Assembly (NCBI GenBank): GCA_018968995.1
Contig: JAGWZD010000067.1
Coordinates: 1-8,675, forward strand
Origin: Bdellovibrionales bacterium
GTDB lineage: Bacteria; Bdellovibrionota; UBA1018
Reading direction: 5' to 3'
Length of the DNA: 8,675 nt
Shown here: positions 1 through 6,469 of the stretch, one piece after another
How the letters are laid out: each line of letters begins with the position of its first letter
How positions within the stretch are numbered: the first letter of the stretch is position 1
Position numbers and translations under genes: made by a program
Notes under the pieces: generated by a model
Told to the model about the DNA's origin: nothing
Database searches by the model: none
What the model saw: the letters and a program-made list of their open reading frames with translations, nothing else

Positions 1-2
1 AT

Positions 3-161
3 CCAGCCAAGGTCGGCCGTTGCGCTCTTCAGAACGCAGCTTCTGTGGCAAGCCTCATGCTGACCACGGAAACCCTGATCGCTGAGAAGCCTAAGAAAGA
101 AGCAGCTGCTCCAATGGGCGGTGCTCCTGGAATGGGCGGCATGGGCGGTTACGACATGTAA
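3..161 (+). CDS. groEL: Chaperonin GroEL (Hsp60), C-terminal end only
   Basis: GroEL is the ATP-driven double-ring folding chaperone of the cytoplasm and works with the GroES lid. Only the last 52 codons are present. They read [20 protein letters not shown], then [10 protein letters not shown], which is the conserved end of the GroEL equatorial domain. A Lys/Glu/Ala linker follows, then the Gly/Met tail ([15 protein letters not shown]) that projects into the ring cavity in this family. The frame is open from the window edge, so the gene starts upstream. A TAA stop is followed 23 bases later by a strong intrinsic terminator, so groEL is the last gene of its transcript. The ending GYDM instead of a plain GGM run is a minor variation. 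Identification is by recognition of the conserved terminus and is secure. Confidence 0.97.
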   Translation, partial: PAKVGRCALQNAASVASLMLTTETLIAEKPKKEAAAPMGGAPGMGGMGGYDM

Positions 162-184
162 TCGTTTCGCACTTTGCGAAAATG

Positions 185-218
185 AAAAGCCCCCGGGAGA
201 GATCCCGGGGGCTTTTTT
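185..218 (+). terminator. Intrinsic terminator of groEL, probably bidirectional
   Basis: A perfect 14-bp inverted repeat (185-198 with 203-216: AAAAGCCCCCGGGA / TCCCGGGGGCTTTT) closes on a GAGA tetraloop of the stable GNRA type. It is followed by a T6 tract (213-218). The GC-rich core is ten pairs. The A4 on the left arm gives a short T run on the other strand, so it could also stop leftward transcripts arriving from the operon at 841-3051. Confidence 0.95.
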
Positions 219-223
219 ATTTC

Positions 224-251
224 TGGGGTTCATCGCCCTTCCAGAACCCCA
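224..251. repeat. Inverted repeat just after the groEL terminator
   Basis: TGGGGTTC (224-231) is the exact reverse complement of GAACCCCA (244-251), with a 12-base loop. A competing pairing, TTCTGG (221-226) with CCAGAA (241-246), uses overlapping bases, so only one can form. It lies three bases past the groEL T tract, in the leader of the next rightward gene. Its function is unknown and it may be chance. Confidence 0.5.
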
Positions 252-320
252 TCGAGCTCCAGAGTATCTATGTCATTAGCGACACAATTTTCCTATTCGT
301 CCGAGCCTGCCCCGCGCCGG

Positions 321-856
321 ATGGGAAAAGTCTGTTGGCTTTGGTCCCTTTTTACCAGACGCAAGCCTTTGCCCCTCCTGGTGAAGATTCGCGGCGCTAT
401 GGCGTTTGGGCCGAGATGACATTGAGCAATGGTCGGTTTTCAGGCCACTTCGCTGAGTTTGGTAGCGACATGGTGGAAGTTCTCAGTAACTCCGAAGAGG
501 AGCAAATCAAGGCGAGTGTGAACTCCAGCTGCCAGTACACTTACCGAGGTCATTTGTTTGAAGTTTTTGACCGTGCAAGCCCAGAGCAGCTTATCGGAGG
601 TAGTTTTGAGCTTCGACATCCACAGTACACTTGCGTGACGTCGCAAGGAGAAACTCGTGCCTCGGGAGTGGACCGCGTGCAGTTTTTAATCGCCGCAGGA
701 ACACTTCAGGTCACCCGTTTTGGAGACGAGTGCTCTGAGGGCTCACCTTCGTCAGAAGATGTGCGATACCCTGTGCATATCTCAGCAGATGAGAATACCC
801 TGATTTTTACTCGAGGCGCGTACCAGCGCGTTCAGTATTGTTACCAAACCTGGTGA
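321..856 (+). CDS. Small exported Cys-containing hypothetical protein; 5' end frameshifted or start unclear
   Basis: I do not recognise this protein. From about 332 to the TGA at 854-856 the frame reads like a real exported product. A hydrophobic stretch SLLALVPFYQTQAFA ends in a plausible signal-peptidase site (AFA, then PPGED). After it come about 160 residues with four cysteines (SSCQY, YTCVT, DECSE, QYCYQ), enough for two periplasmic disulfides. No good start exists in this frame: the only upstream ATG (182) lies inside the groEL terminator hairpin, and the first weak option is TTG 335. ATG 321 is one frame off. A -1 shift at GGGAAAA (323-329), or one extra A in that run, would give MGKSLLALVPFYQTQAFA, a tidy signal peptide. 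No Shine-Dalgarno site precedes ATG 321. The gene may be a frameshifted pseudogene, contain a sequencing error, or use recoding. Its last 16 bases overlap the convergent gene. Confidence 0.6.
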
Positions 857-1383
857 ATGTAGAGTCGCTGATTGCGTCGATCGATCACCACAACAGCGGG
901 CGTGGAGTCTGCTGTGGATTCATCTCTAAAATTGACCTTGAGATAAGTCACGCCCTGGGGGTCGGTGGCCTTCAGTCGTCCATTTTGCTTTTCGAACGAA
1001 AAAAGCTGACCAAAGTCTTCTCGAAAGCAATTGTAAGGGTCGCCATTTTGGTTTTCGGTGCCGAATTCCTTGATAGCTTTGATGCCTTTCGCAAGAACAT
1101 TGAATTCACCAATCTCTTTGGGAGTAATAAAATTCTCACGAAGCTCTTTTTCCAGAGTCTTTAAATTTTCAGAGGAAAGAAGAGCTTTCTTCGAGGAGGG
1201 CAGTCGCTCACGGGCGGTCAATCCGAGTTCGTAGGTTCTGAGTTTATTAAAGTCCCCACAGTAATTGGCATCCGCCACGTTCCGGCTTTCAAGAAGCTTC
1301 AGGGTGAACGCTTGGGCGTTTAGTGGAAGTGCTACTGCAAGGCTGAGGGTTGCAATGACTACTGATTTATTAAAAAGCTTCAT
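841..1383 (-). CDS. Small exported hypothetical protein (180 aa)
   Basis: I do not recognise the family. The N-terminus is a classical Sec signal peptide: MKLFNK, a hydrophobic core (VVIATLSLAVALPL), and an AxA-type site NAQA before FTLK, with cleavage after about residue 25. The mature part of about 155 residues is soluble and mixed charge. It has two cysteines (NYCGDF and YNCFRE) that could form one disulfide, and a central helical Lys/Glu-rich stretch. The start is well fixed by AGGAGA five bases upstream of ATG 1383. The gene begins 15 bp after the stop of the SurA-like gene, so the two are almost certainly one transcript and may share a periplasmic role. The C-terminus (RLYIHQVW) overlaps the end of the convergent gene by 16 bp, leaving no space for a terminator. 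Confidence 0.88.
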   Translation of the reverse strand: MKLFNKSVVIATLSLAVALPLNAQAFTLKLLESRNVADANYCGDFNKLRTYELGLTARERLPSSKKALLSSENLKTLEKELRENFITPKEIGEFNVLAKGIKAIKEFGTENQNGDPYNCFREDFGQLFSFEKQNGRLKATDPQGVTYLKVNFRDESTADSTPAVVVIDRRNQRLYIHQVW

Positions 1384-1388
1384 TTCGA

Positions 1389-1394
1389 TCTCCT
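1389..1394 (-). promoter_or_regulatory. Ribosome binding site of the 180-aa gene
   Basis: AGGAGA on the minus strand lies five bases before ATG 1383, inside the 15-bp gap to the upstream gene. It fixes this start and supports coupled translation in a two-gene operon. Confidence 0.85.
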
Positions 1395-1398
1395 GTGT

Positions 1399-3051
1399 TT
1401 AAAGTGCGTATTCCACAATTTTCTTCGGGTCCGGTGCATGCGAGACCATCACAATGATTCCTGTGGTCCACGATGGGCCGTGCTCGTAGCGGCGATCCAT
1501 TTCGCCATCCCAGCGAACAACGTAAAGACCCGCTTCGATCTGGATTTTTTTTATGATCACTCCAGCGGTGATTTTTCCTCCAAAAACCGTCTCAATTTCA
1601 CCATTGATGCGGGTTCTGATTTCAGAGAAAAGTCCAATTCGAAAAGTGGGGAGCGACTTATCTTGAGCGTAGAAGCTCAGATCCATGGATGGCTTCACGG
1701 TAATATTACTTTGCGAAAAATTACCCGCGGCGGGTGCCACAAAGCTTTCGCCAGAGATCACGAGATCCATATAGGGCTTATCGATGATGGAATACTTTCC
1801 ACCGGCACCGAACATGCCCTCAAAAAAGAGATCCGAGCCGCTACGTTCCACATTGAGCTGTACGCGATTGCTAGACAGTTGGTGGAAATAGTTTTGAATG
1901 AGTGCGCCTAGGCCCTCTCTCTGGCTTCGGTAGGTGCCAGAAACGCCAATGAGAACCCATTTGTTGCCTTTCTCATCGAGAAAGTGGCGAGAAACCACTC
2001 TTAAGGTGTTCTCTTCTTCAAGAATTTGACGCCATCTTTTTCCAAGATCAGGAAGTCGTTCCGTGAAAAGCCAGTTTTCATACTGAATGGAAAGACTGCC
2101 GTTTTCTCCAGTTCGGCTGAGCGTGAGCACGAAGCCAGAGGTTCTGCCTGAATCATCTGTGCGCGGAAACCCCATGGCTGATCCGATCGGTCCAGTGAGA
2201 TTCCAATCGTTAATATGAAGAAGCTCAATCTTGTCGTTAACAATTTTTCCGAGATAGAAGAAGTTTTTGATTCCTTCGATCAGCTTTGATGAGGCCTCAA
2301 CCGAGAGGTCAGTTTGTTTCATCGATACGAGGCGGTCGAAGACGTCTTTTTGCTTGATCTCAGTGGTTGCCGAAGGCCTTAGGGTTACAAAGTTTGAGCC
2401 TTCCAGAGCCGAACGTCTTTGGATGAAGGCATCCATCGGCGTTCCACCGCTACAGTTTCCTTGTGAGCAGAGGAAGCGGCTAGCTTCATGCTGACGGTAT
2501 TCTTCTCTGAGGCGGTTCGAAACTCTTTGAACCCAGTTATCGTAGACCTCTGTATGGGGAGCGCTGGAGTTGTAGGGTGCTCCACTGTTTTTCAGGTCTT
2601 CGATGAAAGCATCACGAGCTTCAATTAAAGATTCTCCTTTTTGGCGAAACTTATTTAGAGCTTTACGGGTGCTCTGCTCAACCACGTCTTTCATCTGTTT
2701 TTTGGTGATCGCGAAAAACTGTCGTTCGGTTTTCTTCGTTGCCTCAGCCTGAAGAATTCGGATCACCGCCAGCCGATCTAGCGTAGGAACAAAGAGCTCA
2801 TCGATAAGAGCGTTTTCTTTTTCTCGATATGCGGTGAAGTCGCGATTGGCCTCTTCGAAAAGGGCACGATGCAGGTCGGATGAAATCACCACGGTGTCGA
2901 TATAGCGTCGAACTTCTCCTGCGGTGAGGATCTGATTGTTCACTTGCAGGGCGATCCAGTCGTCTGCCCGCCGAGGTTCGTCGGCGCGAGCCGTTGGGAA
3001 GGAGAATAGGACGGCCAGGAAAAGAGAGATCGCGGTTTTTTTCATTGTCAT
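1399..3051 (-). CDS. Exported protein: SurA-like N-terminal region plus probable outer-membrane beta-barrel
   Basis: A Sec signal peptide (MTMKKTAISLFLAVLFSFPTARA, cleaved before DEPRR) leads into a region that reads like the SurA/PpiD chaperone N-terminal domain. WIALQVNNQILTAGEV matches the usual 'vNnevIT..ev' strand-turn-helix. Helices with LIDELFVPTLDRLAV, ITKKQMKDVV and SLIEARDAFIEDLKNSG resemble the SurA order, ending near VQRVSNRLREEYRQ. No parvulin isomerase domain follows. A short CSQGNC pair lies near residues 195-200. From about residue 260 to 540 the chain alternates hydrophobic and polar residues in strand-length blocks rich in Gly, Tyr, Trp and Phe (for example SGFVLTLSRTG, GSLSIQYENW, KITAGVIIKKIQIEAGLYVV), suggesting an outer-membrane barrel. 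The final YAL is not a classic barrel end. MKK (3045) or ATG 3081 are other possible starts, and none has a Shine-Dalgarno site. Domain calls are by eye. Confidence 0.8.
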   Translation of the reverse strand: MTMKKTAISLFLAVLFSFPTARADEPRRADDWIALQVNNQILTAGEVRRYIDTVVISSDLHRALFEEANRDFTAYREKENALIDELFVPTLDRLAVIRILQAEATKKTERQFFAITKKQMKDVVEQSTRKALNKFRQKGESLIEARDAFIEDLKNSGAPYNSSAPHTEVYDNWVQRVSNRLREEYRQHEASRFLCSQGNCSGGTPMDAFIQRRSALEGSNFVTLRPSATTEIKQKDVFDRLVSMKQTDLSVEASSKLIEGIKNFFYLGKIVNDKIELLHINDWNLTGPIGSAMGFPRTDDSGRTSGFVLTLSRTGENGSLSIQYENWLFTERLPDLGKRWRQILEEENTLRVVSRHFLDEKGNKWVLIGVSGTYRSQREGLGALIQNYFHQLSSNRVQLNVERSGSDLFFEGMFGAGGKYSIIDKPYMDLVISGESFVAPAAGNFSQSNITVKPSMDLSFYAQDKSLPTFRIGLFSEIRTRINGEIETVFGGKITAGVIIKKIQIEAGLYVVRWDGEMDRRYEHGPSWTTGIIVMVSHAPDPKKIVEYAL

Positions 3052-3094
3052 TGGCCGGGAGTACCAGACAGAGGTGATCATGACAAGCCGCGTT

Positions 3095-3122
3095 ATTTTA
3101 AGACCTTGGGTCTCTCGAGAAC
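3095..3122 (-). promoter_or_regulatory. Predicted promoter for the leftward SurA-like operon
   Basis: On the minus strand a TAAAAT -10 (bases 3100 to 3095, 5 of 6 to TATAAT) has only a weak -35 (GTTCTC, 3122 to 3117) at 16-bp spacing. Transcription would start near 3088, seven bases before the upstream ATG 3081 and about 37 before ATG 3051. The weak -35 and inner palindromes are compatible with activator control. Confidence 0.45.
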
Positions 3123-3133
3123 GGCATTAAAAT
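3106..3133 (+). promoter_or_regulatory. Predicted distal promoter for the 781-aa gene and hslO
   Basis: TTGGGT (3106-3111), a 16-bp spacer and TAAAAT (3128-3133) form a fair sigma-70-type promoter. Its -35 falls in the AGACCTTGGGTCT palindrome. Start would be near 3140, giving a leader of about 68 bases. It interleaves face-to-face with the leftward promoter. Confidence 0.45.
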
Positions 3134-3171
3134 AAGTAATTTCATACACTTAAAGACGAAGACCGGGACGC

Positions 3172-3201
3172 TTCTGGTGTCCTTGCTGTGCGTGCTACCA
3201 T
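3172..3201 (+). promoter_or_regulatory. Predicted extended -10 promoter giving a leaderless GTG start
   Basis: TTCTGG (3172-3177), an 18-bp spacer and TGC-TACCAT (3193-3201) fit the extended -10 pattern TGnTAnnnT. Only six bases separate the -10 from GTG 3208. Transcription would begin at or within a base or two of the start codon, which has no Shine-Dalgarno site. Confidence 0.4.
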
Positions 3202-3207
3202 AGTCAA

Positions 3208-5553
3208 GTGAGTCGCTTAGTGGCGGTTACCTCCCTTATTCTTGGTTTCAGCTTGCTCTCCAATGCACTGGCGCAGGGTGAAGAACCAGCTCCGAAAGCG
3301 GCGGCGGAAGCCTTGATTAATGAGGAGCTGGCCAAAAAAGAGCAGGGGGTTTTGGAGTGCGTTCGAAAAAGAACCTCTGAGCGCGTTCAATCGTTGAAGG
3401 GTCTGGACGATAGCGAAAAGCGAATCGAGGAACGTTTTGATTCACTGCAGACTTGGGTTGCTGAGCACCCGAGTGCCACAGATGCTGAGGTTCAGGCAAA
3501 GCTGGCGCAGATTTTTTCTGAGACCGAATCCGAACTGAAAAGTCATCTTTCCTCGGCAAGTGGAGACGCCACTCTCGATGCTTATAGAAGAGGCGAGGCC
3601 TCTCGAGTGCTAGCCGAGACGGCCTTGAGAATTTGTATTGCAGGGGCAAACGACCCTGCGGTGGTTGATAAGTATAGAAAAGTGGCCTCAGAAAAAATGA
3701 ATCAGGGCTTAAGCGCTCTAGAGGATCTCTCAGTCAAGCGTCGTCAGTCAGATATTCCAGCAGTCCTTGCGCGAATGGCGCGAACAGAATTGTCGCTAGC
3801 ACAGTTTGATCGCCTTCGGGATGGCCAGGCAAACTCTACTGTCGAACAGTTTGACCGTATCGACTCAGTGATCAAAAAATACGAAAAGATTTCTGGCAAG
3901 GGTGCTGAGCGAGACGAGTTGAATCTGATTCATCTTGAAGCGTTACTGATTTCTGATCAAAGCGGAATCGGTGATGCTGGTGGCACTTTGTATTTAGATC
4001 CGGATCGAATGGCCAAGTTTACTCAGTTGAAAAGCGCAGTGAAGGAATCCACCAAAGAGTCAAAGGGTCGTCGATACCTGGCTCGTGCACGGCATTTGAG
4101 TCTTGTTTCTGAATTTTTTAGTCCGGATCGATCAGAGCGGGAGTCAGCCGTGGAGCGCTTAGGTCAGCAGCTGGTCGATACCGACTCCACGCGACGCCAA
4201 GAGGCTCAGACCGCCTCGCTCGACTTAATGAATCATCTGTCGGGTACCACTCTGGGAAAGCAAGTTCTTGATAAAGCACTAGCGAAATCGAAAGATCAGG
4301 ATTTTCAAAAGCAGCTCAAAGAGGCAAAAAAAGGCGAGCAAGAGCAGGCCAAAAGTTACGATGAAAATAAGGAAAAGGCTCTAGGTCGTGAAATGGTCGA
4401 TAAGCTTGGCCTGCCATCGTACAATGAGTTGCTTCGTTCCAATGGGATGATGAAGCAAGTTCAACAGGAGTATATGGGTGAGCTCTCAAAATTAGGTGCG
4501 CTTCAGGCCAAGCGTTTAGAGAATCCTGAATCTGTGACCGATGGAGAAATTCAAGAGGTGCTCGCTCGAGCAGATCTGCAATGGGCTTACCTCCGTTGCG
4601 CGCGAGAACAAGCAGGCATCATTCCAGAGTCTAGAGGCAACCTGAAGGCGCCCTTCAGTACACTGAGTGTCGACCTAGGACCCTGCCGGAAGCTAAGGGG
4701 TTCGAGCCAGTATCATCAAGCGGGGATTGCAGCTGCAAAAATTACAGACGAAGCCATTATCCGACACAGAAATTCTCAAATTGCTTGGATTGGAGGCGAG
4801 TTTGCCTTTGATGTGGCGACCACACTTGTCTCAGGCGGATTATCGAATCTCGCCAAGGCTCCCATCAAGGCTGGTTTAAAGAAAGCTGGGACCATGATGT
4901 TGAGGCGCGAGCTTGCAAATCCAGCGCTGATTAAAACAGGAGTTCGTGCATCCCGGGTCGTTGCTAATACTTTAGCTACTGATCTCTCGGTGCAAACGGC
5001 TTGGGCAAGTCGTAGCTTCTTAGAGGCAGGCTTCCGGGGTCGGTGGGACGCCTCAATATTTACGGACAATATCGCCTACTTGAATAAAGACACCAATAAG
5101 GCTCAGCATGCGGTCAGATTATTTACCACCGCTGCTGCAGCGAAGGGGCTCGAGGTTGTTTGGGGAAAGGCTCCAATGCTTGCTCCGACGATGAGCCAAT
5201 GGATTTCGTCATCTCGAGTGAGTTCTGTTCTCGGAGAGAGTGCGAAGGGAGTCGTCAATGGGCAGTTTATTGGAGTAGCAGGACAGGTCGCGTCTATTCC
5301 GTTTGAGGGCTGCTCTCAGTTTGGCCAGAATCTTTTGGATGGAGACCGATGGATCACTTCCATGAAGGACTCACTGCTGGGAAAAGTGAAAGGCGGAAAT
5401 AGGATGGGTGCCCGCTATCTAGGAACAAGCCTGATTGAGAAGATCGCAGACTTTGAGGCCGATGCCCTCACTTCCGAGCAGCTCGCTCAATTGGAGGAGT
5501 GTGTTCTTCCCTCTTCACCCCAGAACCCTGAAGTGAAAGAAGAGGGAAAGTAG
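3208..5553 (+). CDS. Large exported helical protein of unknown function (781 aa), upstream of hslO
   Basis: I do not recognise this family. The signal peptide (MSRLVAV, core SLILGFSLL, site NALA before QGEE) predicts cleavage after residue 22. Residues about 30-460 are charged, mostly helical and probably partly coiled-coil; 360-395 is especially Lys/Glu/Gln-rich. From about 500 to 700 the chain changes to Gly/Ala-rich amphipathic helices (GGEFAFDVATTLVSGGLSN, then AKAPIKAGLKKAG). This gives two regions of different character. Six cysteines (51, 143, 464, 493, 702, 765) are an even number, as expected for disulfides in the periplasm, and no CxxC is present. The GTG start is chosen because it gives Arg3 before the hydrophobic core. 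There is no ribosome site, and an extended -10 sits six bases upstream. The stop lies 28 bp before hslO, so the two are likely cotranscribed. No enzymatic motif is visible. Confidence 0.85.
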   Translation: MSRLVAVTSLILGFSLLSNALAQGEEPAPKAAAEALINEELAKKEQGVLECVRKRTSERVQSLKGLDDSEKRIEERFDSLQTWVAEHPSATDAEVQAKLAQIFSETESELKSHLSSASGDATLDAYRRGEASRVLAETALRICIAGANDPAVVDKYRKVASEKMNQGLSALEDLSVKRRQSDIPAVLARMARTELSLAQFDRLRDGQANSTVEQFDRIDSVIKKYEKISGKGAERDELNLIHLEALLISDQSGIGDAGGTLYLDPDRMAKFTQLKSAVKESTKESKGRRYLARARHLSLVSEFFSPDRSERESAVERLGQQLVDTDSTRRQEAQTASLDLMNHLSGTTLGKQVLDKALAKSKDQDFQKQLKEAKKGEQEQAKSYDENKEKALGREMVDKLGLPSYNELLRSNGMMKQVQQEYMGELSKLGALQAKRLENPESVTDGEIQEVLARADLQWAYLRCAREQAGIIPESRGNLKAPFSTLSVDLGPCRKLRGSSQYHQAGIAAAKITDEAIIRHRNSQIAWIGGEFAFDVATTLVSGGLSNLAKAPIKAGLKKAGTMMLRRELANPALIKTGVRASRVVANTLATDLSVQTAWASRSFLEAGFRGRWDASIFTDNIAYLNKDTNKAQHAVRLFTTAAAAKGLEVVWGKAPMLAPTMSQWISSSRVSSVLGESAKGVVNGQFIGVAGQVASIPFEGCSQFGQNLLDGDRWITSMKDSLLGKVKGGNRMGARYLGTSLIEKIADFEADALTSEQLAQLEECVLPSSPQNPEVKEEGK

Positions 5554-5573
5554 TCTATGGCCTGTGCTATGCC

Positions 5574-5577
5574 GGAG
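5574..5577 (+). promoter_or_regulatory. Ribosome binding site deciding the hslO start
   Basis: GGAG ends four bases before ATG 5582. It favours ATG 5582 over the in-frame GTG 5564, which has no comparable site and adds only six residues. The SDRWVKCLSSHGNIRG sequence downstream matches usual Hsp33 N-termini, so a short extension is expected. Confidence 0.65.
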
Positions 5578-5581
5578 TGGA

Positions 5582-6469
5582 ATGTTGAAGCTACCTAGAA
5601 ATCCATCAGACCGCTGGGTGAAATGCTTGTCCTCCCATGGAAATATCCGAGGAGTGGCAATCCAGGCGCGGTCGTTGGTTAGGGCTATGGCTGAGCTTCA
5701 TGAAATTCGAGGCACTCCAGCCGTCTGCTTGGGAGAAGCCGTCATTGGAGCTTTATTAGTCGCGTCGAACGCCAAGGGTACTGAGCGTGTGAATTTGAAC
5801 ATCAAAGCGGCGGGTCCCGTTCGCCAGGCACTTGTGGATGCTTATCCTGATGGTCGCGTTCGAGGCTATGTGATCTCCTCAGAGCTTGCCTCGCTGGCCA
5901 AGCATGGTACCTGGGGAGAGGGACTGCTTTCTGTGCTGAGAACAAAGACCGAGCGGAGTCATCAGCCCTATATTGGTACCGTTCCGCTTCTCACTGGTCA
6001 GCTTGCAAAAGACCTTACCTTTTATTGGTCGCAGAGTGAGCAGATTCCCTCAGCCGTCGGTCTTTCGGTGACTATTGATGATGATGGCAAAATCAGTGGA
6101 GCAGGGGGATTTTTGGTTCAGGCCCTTCCGGAGGCTACTCCCGAGGAGGTTCAGCTCATCGAGAACCAAATTCATGGGATTCAGTCGCTAGCGGAAGAAC
6201 TTCAAGACGACGCAGATCCAGTGAGACTCTTGTCTGCCATTTTCCAGAATTCAGCATTTATGGTTCTTGAGAAAAGAGAGATTGCATTTGATTGCCACTG
6301 TTCCTGGGAAAAAGTCAGCAGAGCTTTAGCTTTAGTGGGTGCAGATGAATTACAGAGTATGCTCACTGAAGACGGACGAGCCTCCGTTCGCTGTGATTTT
6401 TGTAATCAGGACTATTTGGTGACGGGCCCGCAGTTAGAAGAGATGATTAAAAGCTCACGCCAGCATTAA
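5582..6469 (+). CDS. hslO: Redox-regulated molecular chaperone Hsp33
   Basis: Hsp33 is a cytoplasmic holdase that is inactive while reduced with zinc bound. Oxidation with unfolding stress releases zinc, forms disulfides and exposes a surface that captures unfolding proteins. The 295-residue product has the full family layout. The N-terminal fold starts at SDRWVKCLSSHGNIRGVA. The GYVIS...GLLSVLRTK segment and the YWSQSEQIPSAVGL signature follow. The C-terminal redox switch is CHC (238, 240) and CDFC (271, 274). The spacing CXC-X30-CXXC equals that of E. coli Hsp33, so all four zinc ligands are intact. Length is normal for the family. It follows the 781-aa exported protein by 28 bp in the same direction. 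Its last 23 bases overlap the end of the convergent barrel gene, so any transcript must run on antisense to that gene before it can stop. Confidence 0.96.
   Translation: MLKLPRNPSDRWVKCLSSHGNIRGVAIQARSLVRAMAELHEIRGTPAVCLGEAVIGALLVASNAKGTERVNLNIKAAGPVRQALVDAYPDGRVRGYVISSELASLAKHGTWGEGLLSVLRTKTERSHQPYIGTVPLLTGQLAKDLTFYWSQSEQIPSAVGLSVTIDDDGKISGAGGFLVQALPEATPEEVQLIENQIHGIQSLAEELQDDADPVRLLSAIFQNSAFMVLEKREIAFDCHCSWEKVSRALALVGADELQSMLTEDGRASVRCDFCNQDYLVTGPQLEEMIKSSRQH

Larger units (their letters stand above)
3093..3135. repeat. Symmetric inverted repeat spanning a divergent promoter
   Basis: TTATTTTAA (3093-3101) and TTAAAATAA (3127-3135) are exact reverse complements separated by 25 bp. The spacer holds a second inverted repeat, AGACC-TTG-GGTCT (3101-3113), and the 8-bp palindrome TCTCGAGA (3113-3120). 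Each outer arm contains a TAAAAT box on opposite strands, so the repeat doubles as a pair of outward-facing -10 elements. The inner palindromes are operator-like, but no regulator can be named. Confidence 0.6.

Noticed and set aside
182..320. Reading the small exported protein from ATG 182
   Set aside because: This ATG lies within the groEL terminator hairpin and has no ribosome site. The first 45 or so residues translate hairpin and leader DNA and do not look like protein.
1438..1911. Rightward 157-codon open frame inside the SurA-like gene
   Set aside because: It is a shadow of the leftward coding sequence, which has a signal peptide and domain structure. It has no ribosome site.
5557..5598. 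Tiny frame MACAMPEWNVEAT between the 781-aa gene and hslO
   Set aside because: It is 13 codons, overlaps the hslO start in another frame and has no ribosome site of its own. It is probably chance.
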